From NCBI RefSeq assembly GCF_002251245.1, contig NZ_NPJG01000042.1, forward strand, positions 1 to 64,000: a stretch of DNA of 64,000 bases. Reading direction: 5' to 3'. The notes beneath the pieces are model-generated. The model saw nothing but the letters and a program-made list of their open reading frames with translations. It did no database searches and had not been told where the DNA came from. The position numbers were made by a program, and so were the translations under genes. Source of the DNA: Prevotella sp. P5-92 (lineage in GTDB: Bacteria > Bacteroidota > Bacteroidia > Bacteroidales > Bacteroidaceae). Shown one piece after another: positions 27,701 through 33,395 of this stretch. The stretch's first letter is position 1, and every line of letters begins with the position of its first letter.

Positions 27701-28990
27701 ACTATTGAAGATGAGGCATTCAACGAGACCTTCACGCTCGACACACTCTTCTGCGCCCGCGACAACCATCTGGCTCTGGCCAACAATGCTATGGTGCAAC
27801 GCTATGTGAAGAATGTCATCCCGGCATACGACGACCACGGACTGATGCGCATCCTCGCACCCCGCGGCTATACCACTCAGGAGCATCTGGCAAGACTGGA
27901 GTCGTTTGACAACCTCTTCCATGGTGATGCCGACGTGAAGGACCTCCGTGCCTTGAGCAGGAGTTATCGGGTGAAGAGCATTGCCGACGGCACCTTCGCC
28001 AACATGAAGAGCCTGCGCTATGCCGCACTGCCAGACAGCGTGCTTACCCTTGGCAAGGCACTCTACAGCGGTTGCGACTCGCTGAGGTACATCGACTGGC
28101 AGAACTGCAAGTCGATGCCGATAAGCAACATCGACCGCAGCGACGAGAAATCGCCATTCTATGGAATGAACAGGCGCACGCTCGTCTATGTTCCCCTCGC
28201 CGCCGCCACTGATGACCTTGACGAGAACGTTGTGAACACATCAGCCAGCGGACTGTGGCAGGCAAAGTCATACTATACCGACGACCAGCAGACAGTGGAA
28301 GTGCCCTACGCATTCACTACACAGAAGGCAGAAATCAACCGCGTCTTTATGCCCGACGTGAAATCCACCGTCTATCTGCCATTCTCCATCGACGAGACTT
28401 CAGCCGATGTCCTTGGTAAGTTCTACGAGTTTGACGAATATGAGAGTGAAACGGGCAATGTATATTTCAAGCGGGTGAACAGCACCGAGGCAGGCAAGGC
28501 ATACCTCTTCAAGCCTAACACCGACAAGTTGGTGGCAGAGGGAGACCTCGACGTTTGCGTCACTGAACACAACGGCGGAACAGCCGACGGCCTGTACGGC
28601 ACCTGGGAACGAAAGGTGTGGACAGAAGACCCTGGCAACATCTACGGCTATGCCGCATCGGCAGGCAATGGAGCCGAGAGTGCGGGTCAGTTTGTGAGGG
28701 TGACGAAAGGAGCGTCAGTCAATCCGATGCGCGCATGGCTGAGGCTGATGACCTACGGCACATCCACAAAACCCGCCATGTTGTCGGCATGGTTTGACGA
28801 CGAGTTGTTGGGTGGCACTGGCATCAACCCCATCGACAATCCGAATCCCCTGACTCCCGACACCCTCGTGGATGTATATGGCATAGACGGCCGCCTGGTT
28901 CGCGAGTCTGTTCCCTTCGGCAGCAGTCTGTTGGGACTCGCCGACGGCATATACATCATCAATGGACAAAAGATAATTATCAACAATTAA
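18749..28990 (+). CDS. Giant GLUG/LRR surface adhesin with internal hydrophobic segment (3,413 aa)
   Basis: 3,413 residues in one frame. Residues 1-30 form a signal peptide ending SLAYA. Residues about 60-290 hold GLUG-type repeats (YSGLFGYM, YAGLVCG, LGGIVGEL, AGGIVGYI). From about 310 to 1600 come large modules each opening like TIYNDIG..Y.YRT and containing BspA-like AF..C..L strands; a set of three modules appears twice with a period near 575 residues (compare KYT..SG..HTVMLDPTDVYPTG at about 395 and 975). Residues about 1695-1862 are an Ala/Gly/Ser-rich hydrophobic stretch unlike the rest. Further modules and LRRs follow to about 3000. The end (GIYIINGQKIIINN) is a sorting-type tail. It is probably an adhesin; function is inferred from build only. 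Confidence 0.9.
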   Translation: MKRTAGNLRLWHCRGIFLAVALCLTSLAYAQLLDMPKLVDGYYELETPAHLRIFSSAVNSGSQTLNARLVADIDMSGEGEFVPIGTYGKGYRGYFDGNGHTIKGLKLPAQNYSGLFGYMDGGRVSNLTLQSPVLYLDNTTVNYAGLVCGHLSKGSGVVHGVIENCHVRDGILAEAGAAYFNWGDNHGGICGKADVAAEVIGCTFSGTIHGDDYLGGIVGELNSGAQIRDCTVLTGTKIIAHEYAGGIVGYIGEIGTKVINCSVQTGCTITGSPNGTIYGYNGGQVSSAAYTVEGLNYATTGDVQRAETGSSWCTEMKVTGIADATLRDYTIYTDIGATYSYFTSDLAGYAFSSQPQARSLTFADCNKGSQAYKWINMRIADNAFRSCQGMEALYMKYTVTSGVDHTVMLDPTDVYPTGSAAFYDCPNLKVYVDADKYNDFINNERWSKYADRIVGTTAMRVADFANAGVNYARNHQKNPTADYSIEVHNGVNVYPVHVIGPASDLGSSYDGIATIYNDPGATYAYRTTKIWAEAYRNQPQLRIVRFFNAKSGTVYAPLSMEIGSRAFADCPGLQYIDLVYGNTSTSKYEKLTPTQIYPADDTMLQGSPDALIRVWPDQVEAFKADARWGKYADRIVAWSKEGKEYISDGLTYSTFAANASNSSLSVDELNSKGKGHNDTLRARLLQNASDFVSLTSEMVERCINSESDTRTFYTHVTNVSDDYLNSNGGSVTLYNDIGETYKYRTVLIDEGAFRNNTSLRRLTFGDINTSRKSYDDLQLIIERGAFKGCTNLRMIDLGYRKYTGTNVIVYLTPSQIIPAKDLFDEDSQVIIRIGEGTKEQFLADPNWAQYADRLVEYNESADYYDVGGLRYSVLTDSVGNRLTITGDDDYTIYVTDITEDVSNGKTKDFTILNDIGRDRRYATRKIGVRAFDESAIETLSFADCYAGVKAYKWLGVEIADEAFYNCKSLKAIYMKYTIYSGTNHTVMLDPTDVYPTGERAFTGCDSLRIYVDYDKYDAFINDEHWKPYRHLIVPTTEMRTLEFTKGGAAYTRVNAKDGTGSYIIEKGEGDVNVYLTQITGPATDLTTSYYGALTIYNDPGVTYAYRTTRIQANAFNGCDQLVNVRLLGASSGTVYSGVNMTLGSGAFANCPALRYIDLVYGNTNTNTYEALSPDAVTPDDETLISGSEYAYIRVWPDLVDTFKKHPKWSAYRERIIAWTPVGREYVGQNGVTYEGYTVRGSEGDYSMDYQDMCSGKEGHNAKLMEQLKKHAEDYVKVDWEQFKDTVYNNYYYTHVTAVDQNHLMDGNRTITIYNDIGRYYNYRTVCIDSTAFQGNELVTAIDFGDVNTNVGNAHLPLKLLIQRGAFKGCRNLLSINMVYHKYTGTNDIEYLRPEQVIPAKELFDSTQHVFICVSPELVNAYKADPNWSQYKSQIVPYVKSYDTYTDLGVVYEYFPVLMDSDGEAQYNRTYYSNKRNADFRSDYLWMKKGYGEFEWSDILTDDDYGETVMEVTYAQITAADTTYLKKYDGHLRIINDIGLSNVYKTIAVSPTAFRGNEYIEWVDFTDLSYEPRANNYTEIGILLPDSAFAGCKNLKHIDLVQYVTVGVPNHYEALSPKQVIVGEHAFDGCHENFEIRVTGEMYPLFINDPNWAKYRDRIVIFEYTPDGNDNSYTVEGVTYSPASHILNNLPTEQKAYMAWSLWNLPVQIVKTAAIAALSTATAGVFGAVTSGATLVNGLSTVSNLVLQNISNFSIASFCTNLAVGATTTTTSIMFSEMGMGYLGSIVNMAVSFGASGIANGINSGIQGVTKKVIDGVLISKLAEAGLKTGLEQGIKSAGAALAIPGLSNAIGAAQLAMNSNDPIELETYSKDESADLIGKMDAGGGSFGSWFSGTAHERKVDGIYHMYVKDVDDKTIEANDGVLTFYNDIGAYWHYRTVAMAHDAARGKQSIRSIRFKDSNGISVNNQTTFEMVVPDSAFMGCTNLSDIYMFMDCTEGTNTTQALGPDNFILHGFNVFKDCPNLKIHVAPDRYEEFANDTIWKQYNIVVDNTYEEPTCDNVAGAYYGYNFKKGSLWEYTTINDKTHYNVHVVKPEQNYINSHNGECVLITNFGRTYNYNTTYVKRKAFDGCAPLKTVKFRTTWADKERAYVTPQYELRDSAFANCPELESFYLFYDERNPNYEECRSKFVSFDPAQITLGKDVFAGSPKVKLKMRYDMLGEYLSDPSWNKYMELFSPTLTCLKDKQIQQIFSSDELEVIEGYKDEISPWFEAKLDDKYLDTDEPYNRNFDKLKNNTEIYYFDEFKCWEALELRKVWPAMFSGASNLRSIELPASITEIGDEAFMGCANLASITLPDTVCHIGARAFKESGVQRFYVGNPVPAELGEEAFASNFANYVIYVPKENLDAYLQAWSQYCEHIQAYDEKGEYITVYTNDETDVLDKKLGLEFTPEMWEITANRKVLTCLYYGLENLKGSFKQIKGLKVVGTIGVYDVALISMLANYGLEELDLSETRVNSEVLSDRFKRYYSKDWLSRNNTFAEGKYYFYITCFGAFAENNTLKKVILPEDGNSADKPYIGTYDFAYCDKLETVIVKKPSDKWGAQVFYATRLKNLVSLSSEYFDYENVLKDCQVTTLYCPSSVNAQFATKSESLFREVLSPYKDDEVFRILAMHDAFSYDRLGTVTSTKDWFRGSNIKNFDEFYIAIQDTVLADYCFADCKQLETISLPTNLVYLDNTAFKGCTSLREINVFGVEPAQLESENVFDDLPSDYRIRVLSEKVDDYVKAWPEKVARHIISFANDGKMTEIVMSKAGVLADSLGLSLSSNKMVVIGGDLSKHKKVKVSGPVNHYDLNTLAAMAGQVRDFEKEISVSSSSYDSEEIWGTKLMPDVCASNASLNYIDLSDAYLVNEQGERQENFRMMRNQFQNCDRLKTIILPRSIDKLSIDAFSYCDRLTNVVLGEKPTWLRFWSLTNCPRLKTVTTLSDKLTIEDEAFNETFTLDTLFCARDNHLALANNAMVQRYVKNVIPAYDDHGLMRILAPRGYTTQEHLARLESFDNLFHGDADVKDLRALSRSYRVKSIADGTFANMKSLRYAALPDSVLTLGKALYSGCDSLRYIDWQNCKSMPISNIDRSDEKSPFYGMNRRTLVYVPLAAATDDLDENVVNTSASGLWQAKSYYTDDQQTVEVPYAFTTQKAEINRVFMPDVKSTVYLPFSIDETSADVLGKFYEFDEYESETGNVYFKRVNSTEAGKAYLFKPNTDKLVAEGDLDVCVTEHNGGTADGLYGTWERKVWTEDPGNIYGYAASAGNGAESAGQFVRVTKGASVNPMRAWLRLMTYGTSTKPAMLSAWFDDELLGGTGINPIDNPNPLTPDTLVDVYGIDGRLVRESVPFGSSLLGLADGIYIINGQKIIINN

Positions 28991-29018
28991 ATATAAATAA
29001 GGTATGAATAAATAAGGT

Positions 29019-29162
29019 ATGAATAACAAGAAAAAGTATGTAAAGCCGCAAATGGAATGTTATGTAATCAATAATACGTGCATGCTCTTGGTGTCAGGCA
29101 CGGAACAAAGAAATACAGAAAATACATGTGATGCTCTCGACTTCAGCGGAGAATTAGGCTAA
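29019..29162 (+). CDS. Small peptide with KKKY..P.M..Y.I leader motif (47 aa)
   Basis: ATG at 29019 to TAA at 29160-29162, 47 residues: MNNKKKYVKPQMECYVINNT, then CMLLVSGTEQ and an acidic tail ending DFSGELG. It lies 28 bases after the giant gene and 21 bases before the lipoprotein, inside the operon. GGTATGAATAA occurs twice in a row ahead of it (a three-codon ATG-AAT-AAA-TAA open frame at 29004 precedes the true start). The same motif occurs in the 52-residue peptide at 47337-47495, also directly after an exported LRR gene; that co-occurrence supports it as a real gene. The basic N-terminus plus short hydrophobic patch and Ser-Gly step suggests a leader-core peptide, but no function is known. 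Confidence 0.7.
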   Translation: MNNKKKYVKPQMECYVINNTCMLLVSGTEQRNTENTCDALDFSGELG

Positions 29163-29183
29163 ATTAAAATCATCATGCAGGAT

Positions 29184-29780
29184 ATGAAATCAATGAAGTA
29201 TATATTAATGTCTCTCACCGCACTTGCCCTCTGGGCGTGCGGTGGCGACGACGAACCGGATGTGCCGCAGCCGTCGGTAGCTACAACCGTGACGGCAAAG
29301 TATCAGGTCTCGCTAAGCGACGACCTCTTGAAGGTGGCCGACGTGACAGCCTATTACGTCTCAGCCGACGGCACAGTGAAGAATGAACCCGTGCAGACAT
29401 CGCCATGGACTAAGGAGGTGAGCATTGCCGCCGACAAGTCTTTCGGCTTCGCACTGAAATACGGAGTGAAGTCGTCGGCAGATATCGATACCGAGAAAGA
29501 ATACTCGATCAAAACCACCGAGAGCATCTCCTACGACGTGAAAGATCAGTATGCCTCCTCTATGGCATCGGGCAAGAAGGAGCGTACCACCCTCAGTGCT
29601 TCTGTCATGGGTGAGGGCGTAGCCAAATATCTCGCCAATATCAGCTCCTCCTCCGCCTTCCGCTGGGACGGCTCATCCATGTCGTCAGCCACAATTGACT
29701 GGGGCTTCAATGCCGACATCACCGGCGGCTATACCGATACTCCCGTTAGTGGCGACCCTGCTACTGGAGACGGAGAGTAA
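29184..29780 (+). CDS. Putative lipoprotein of the surface operon
   Basis: 198 residues from MKSMKYILMSLTALALWACG; the ATG at 29193 is an equally good start given AGGA at about 29179, and the frame opens at 29175. A lipobox LWAC predicts lipidation at the Cys near residue 19, followed by acidic GGDDEPDVP. The mature part is beta-rich, with repeated Thr/Ser and alternating hydrophobic residues (TAKYQVSLSDDLLKVADVTA). I recognise no domain. It follows the small peptide by 21 bases and precedes the metallophosphoesterase by 28, so it is co-transcribed. As a short surface lipoprotein it might help anchor or process the giant adhesin; that is inference. Confidence 0.75.
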   Translation: MKSMKYILMSLTALALWACGGDDEPDVPQPSVATTVTAKYQVSLSDDLLKVADVTAYYVSADGTVKNEPVQTSPWTKEVSIAADKSFGFALKYGVKSSADIDTEKEYSIKTTESISYDVKDQYASSMASGKKERTTLSASVMGEGVAKYLANISSSSAFRWDGSSMSSATIDWGFNADITGGYTDTPVSGDPATGDGE

Positions 29781-29808
29781 TACAAAAAGTAAATAAATAT
29801 ATAAAAAT

Positions 29809-31218
29809 ATGGATAAAGCAGTTAGAAGAGTCTTTTGTGGACTTTCATTAGGACTATTGACAACACTTTCAAGTTGTGTTGTGAATTCTGATAACCCGGC
29901 GATGCCTCAGCAGCCGGGCAGTTATAAGGTGATGGTGATTTCAGACATCCACCTCTTCGACATGGACAGAATAAGCCACGAGGGCGAGGCTTGGGAGAAG
30001 CGCCTTCTGTTGGAGGACAAGAACTATGCCTATTGTGCGGCTTCCATGGAGGCACTTGTGCAGAAAGTGAAGAGTCAGAACGTGAAGTATGTGATAGTGC
30101 CGGGCGACCTGACAAAGGATGGCGAGGTGATAAACCACGAGTTTGCCGCCTCGTTTTTCAGGAAGATGGAAGAGGCCGGGGCAAATGTGTTTGTGATAAA
30201 CGGCAATCACGACATCTCTAATGCCGATGCCAAGGAGTTCACCGCAGAGGGAGAGTTCCCGATAGAAACCGCCACAAGTGCCGACTTCAAGCGTATCTAT
30301 CATGACTTTGGCTATGCGGAAGCCATTTCTCAGGAAACGGAGGGACTGTCGTATTCTGTGGATATGGGGAAAGACATCAGGCTTATTATGCTCGACTCAA
30401 ACATCTACAACGACTCAAAGGCCGACCCGCACCAGGAGACTGCCGGCACGCTGAAGCCTTCAACCATGGCATGGGCTAAGGAGCAGTGCGCCAAGGCCAT
30501 TGCCGAGGGCAGAACGCCTGTGGGAGTGCTCCATCACGGACTTGTAGAGCACATTCCAAACATCCAGACTGTATTTTTGTCCGAATTCCTTGCCGACAAC
30601 TACAAGGAGGCAAGGCGTGAGTTGGCTACTGCGGGTATGCACATAGTACTGACTGGTCACAACCATGCGCAGGACATTGCCAGTGTGGAAGAGGACGGCA
30701 AGCCGTTCTATGACATACAGACAGGAAGTCTCGTTACGCTTTGTCCGTTGAGGTATATAGACATCGACACTGAGAAGCGCACCATGAGTTTAGAGTCGCA
30801 GGTGATTGATCAACTGGCTGACGGTACGAAGTTGTTTGAGACACTACTTGAGAATAGTTTTTGGGGAATACGCCGAAACTTCATGCAGCTCATCGAGTCA
30901 AACCTAAGAAAAATGGGCTATGCCGGTGAGAAACTTGAGGCAACAATGCAGATGCTCACCACGCTGCCTGTATCTCACGATGGCAGCTATCTCCTGCTCG
31001 ATGCTCTTGCCGATGCGTATTTAGTCCATCGTCAGGGCGATGAGACGATGACGGAGAAGGTTCAGGAAGTATGCTCCATATTGCAGGGCTATGCTGACTT
31101 GACATCTATGACCGGCGACACCGCGTCGGCCCAGTTGCTTCTCATGGTCAAGAATCTCTATGCCGGCCTGTATGTGGATTCTCCGTCGGCCGACAATACT
31201 CTTGTAATATCATACTAA
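29809..31218 (+). CDS. Metallophosphoesterase lipoprotein
   Basis: 469 residues. A signal peptide with lipobox (TTLSSC, Cys23) precedes a calcineurin-like phosphoesterase domain with all metal-binding motifs: DIH (about 46-48), GDLTKDG (about 102), GNHD (about 131), HHG (about 246) and GHNH (about 283). The last 140 residues are helical and not part of the catalytic core. It would hydrolyse a phosphomonoester or diester outside the cytoplasm; the substrate cannot be read from sequence. It ends the six-gene operon. An inverted repeat (31248-31305) follows and may serve as terminator. Confidence 0.85.
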   Translation: MDKAVRRVFCGLSLGLLTTLSSCVVNSDNPAMPQQPGSYKVMVISDIHLFDMDRISHEGEAWEKRLLLEDKNYAYCAASMEALVQKVKSQNVKYVIVPGDLTKDGEVINHEFAASFFRKMEEAGANVFVINGNHDISNADAKEFTAEGEFPIETATSADFKRIYHDFGYAEAISQETEGLSYSVDMGKDIRLIMLDSNIYNDSKADPHQETAGTLKPSTMAWAKEQCAKAIAEGRTPVGVLHHGLVEHIPNIQTVFLSEFLADNYKEARRELATAGMHIVLTGHNHAQDIASVEEDGKPFYDIQTGSLVTLCPLRYIDIDTEKRTMSLESQVIDQLADGTKLFETLLENSFWGIRRNFMQLIESNLRKMGYAGEKLEATMQMLTTLPVSHDGSYLLLDALADAYLVHRQGDETMTEKVQEVCSILQGYADLTSMTGDTASAQLLLMVKNLYAGLYVDSPSADNTLVISY

Positions 31219-31247
31219 CTCACCTATTGCAAGTATTTCCTCTTTTT

Positions 31248-31405
31248 GTGCACGAAATCCGGCTGAAGCTCACTTCCTTTTGGGTTTTAGTCAGATTTCG
31301 TGCACTTCTTTCCGGAAATGTTCTGCCGTTATCTGCTTGATTTAGCCAAGGAATAATGCATCGTTGAGCAAGAGACAACTGTTTTGTTGTTATATCAAAC
31401 GATGC
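31248..31405. repeat. Intergenic element with two nested inverted repeats
   Basis: GTGCACGAAATC (31248-31259) is perfectly inverted as GATTTCGTGCAC (31294-31305). A second pair, GCATCGTTGA (31358-31367) and TCAAACGATGC (31395-31405), matches with one extra base and encloses CAAC...GTTG. The first could end the upstream operon. The block looks like a compact dispersed intergenic repeat. Confidence 0.6.
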
Positions 31406-31452
31406 GAAATCGGCCAAATGGCATGGTGTAACTTTTTTTAACCTTTTGTTGC

Positions 31453-31482
31453 TTTGATTATAAATAATTATTAGTACTTTTG
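31453..31482 (+). promoter_or_regulatory. Promoter of the kinase-like gene (-33 TTTG, -7 TACTTTTG)
   Basis: TTTG (31453-31456), an 18-base spacer and TACTTTTG (31475-31482) match the Bacteroidota housekeeping promoter well. The start codon follows 19 bases later, at 31502. Confidence 0.65.
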
Positions 31483-31501
31483 CTGCCAAAAGAAATACAT
31501 C

Positions 31502-33391
31502 ATGAAAAAACTATTGTTATTGATTATCATTGCCGTTATGGCCAAATTGAATGTTTTGGCGGCCGACGGCGGGAAGACATCTGTTAGACAAGAAAATAAG
31601 GTGCTCGTGCTCAGTTCGTATTTTCAAGGATACGGCTGGGCCGGAGTTCTTGAAAGTTCTATTGTTTCACACTTTTCGGTTGACCGAAAATGGAATGTCG
31701 AGGTGGATTATCTCGACCTCGTAGCCAATCGTGACAGCAGTTTCATGCACCATGAGGCTGAGCGGCTGATGGCCGAACACGATGCCAACAAGAAGAATAT
31801 CGTGGTGCTGCTTGGCGAGGAAGCCTGGATAATGTATCGTACATATATGTCTAAGGAATGGAAGAATGTGCCCTGCGTTGCCATTTTCTCCGGCACCTAC
31901 ACCATCAGTGCCTCTAACTACAGTTCTTGCCGCGAGATTACCGATGACATGAAAATTTCATTGGCGGACTCGCGCAAGGGAATAAATGCCACACTCATCA
32001 ACGATCCGTTTTTTGTTGAGCCCACCATAGAACTCGCTTTGAGTCTGAAACCGCAGACCCGACACCTTGCCCTCGTGAGCGACACATGGCAGATAGGATT
32101 CATGGTGAGGGAAAAGATCAAACGGATAGTTAGCGAGAAATATCCGAGTCTCGACCTTATCGACCTCAACAACAGAGATCTCACCACAGCCCAACTGAAA
32201 ACCCGCTTGGCCACACTTCCGAAGCATACCGCGGTTATCTTCGACTCGTGGTTCAGTCAGAGCAAGAACTCCGCCAACCGTGCCCTTTATCCTGATAATG
32301 CCATGAGATATATAGCCAGTTCGCTGACCAATGATGTGGTGTTCGGTCTTTTTGATGTGGGCATACGCGATGGAGTGCTTGCTGGCGGTATATATGCTAC
32401 TTCCGAAGAACTGCAATCCACCCTCATCAACGTGCTTATGAAGATAGAGAACGGTGTGCAACCCAAGGATATGCCCTTGGTGAAGTTGGACAACGCCAAC
32501 ACATACCTGAACTACCAGACGTTGAAGAAATACGGCATCCCCGAGAATCTCTATCCCAAGAATGCCATCTATTACGGCAAACCCATAAGCTTCTTTGAGC
32601 GTAATGAGAAATACATTCTTGGAGGAGTATGTGCCCTGATAGCCATTGTTATCCTAATCAGTGTGGTAGCGTTCTTCGAGCGCAAACTCAAGCGTCAGGC
32701 AAAGATGCTGCTTCTTGTTTCGCGCGAGAATGAAAAGGGCAAGTCGAACTTCATTACCAATATGGGCCAGCTGATGCGCTCGCCGCTCCACGCCATACAG
32801 ATGTCGATAGACATGCTGGACACGTCGAACATGAACGACAACAACAAGGAACTGCTCTCCTTCATCAACCAGAACAAGAGCATGCTGCTGAATATCTTCA
32901 ATGACATCATCGACCTCGGCAAGGCTGGCGAGAACGACCTCAACCTCTCACTTACCGACGTGGATGTAGAGCCGGCAATAATGAATATCCGAGAGGCGCT
33001 GGGCAATGTCAGTGGCATACAGTTCACTATTGACGGCGACGGCAACACCCATTTTGTCAAGGCCGACCCCAAGCGCTTCTCCCAGGTAGTGAGCTATGCC
33101 ATCGTCAATGCCGACTATTACAAGATGAAAGGCAAGGTGGACGTGAAGTTCTGGGGCAATCAGGACGAGGTGGTTGTACAGGTGGGATGCATCGCCAACT
33201 TTACTGAAAAAGACACAGAAGACCTGTTCGACGTGTTCAACAACCGCACCAATCCCGCCAAGAGTGGCCGCAGCAATCTCGAACTCCCACTATGTCGCAA
33301 ACTCATGCAAGCCATGGGAGGCAACATCACCCTCGAACGTCTTGCCGACAACCAGTGGGCGTTTGTCATAAAAGCCATCCAAAATATATAA
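31502..33391 (+). CDS. Degenerate histidine-kinase-like protein with periplasmic substrate-binding domain
   Basis: 629 residues. A signal peptide (1-20) leads to a periplasmic region (about 35-350) resembling ABC-type substrate-binding sensor domains, one membrane helix (about 371-393, ILGGVCALIAIVILISVVAF) and a HisKA/HATPase-like tail. The kinase part is recognisable (FITNMGQLMRSPLHAI, residues 417-431; CRKLMQAMGG near the end), yet the phosphoacceptor His of the usual SHE.RTPL is Gln423, the DxGxG box is replaced by a run reading CIANFTEKDTEDLF, and the GLGL box reads SNLEL. It therefore should not autophosphorylate. It lies 4 bases upstream of the GH3 gene, implying co-regulation. It may sense a sugar and act by protein contact. 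Confidence 0.8.
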   Translation: MKKLLLLIIIAVMAKLNVLAADGGKTSVRQENKVLVLSSYFQGYGWAGVLESSIVSHFSVDRKWNVEVDYLDLVANRDSSFMHHEAERLMAEHDANKKNIVVLLGEEAWIMYRTYMSKEWKNVPCVAIFSGTYTISASNYSSCREITDDMKISLADSRKGINATLINDPFFVEPTIELALSLKPQTRHLALVSDTWQIGFMVREKIKRIVSEKYPSLDLIDLNNRDLTTAQLKTRLATLPKHTAVIFDSWFSQSKNSANRALYPDNAMRYIASSLTNDVVFGLFDVGIRDGVLAGGIYATSEELQSTLINVLMKIENGVQPKDMPLVKLDNANTYLNYQTLKKYGIPENLYPKNAIYYGKPISFFERNEKYILGGVCALIAIVILISVVAFFERKLKRQAKMLLLVSRENEKGKSNFITNMGQLMRSPLHAIQMSIDMLDTSNMNDNNKELLSFINQNKSMLLNIFNDIIDLGKAGENDLNLSLTDVDVEPAIMNIREALGNVSGIQFTIDGDGNTHFVKADPKRFSQVVSYAIVNADYYKMKGKVDVKFWGNQDEVVVQVGCIANFTEKDTEDLFDVFNNRTNPAKSGRSNLELPLCRKLMQAMGGNITLERLADNQWAFVIKAIQNI

Positions 33392-33395
33392 ATAT

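Noticed and set aside
31220-31489. Minus-strand frame of 89 codons between the phosphoesterase and kinase-like genes
   Set aside because: It runs through both inverted repeats of the intergenic element. Coding would be a by-product of the repeat.
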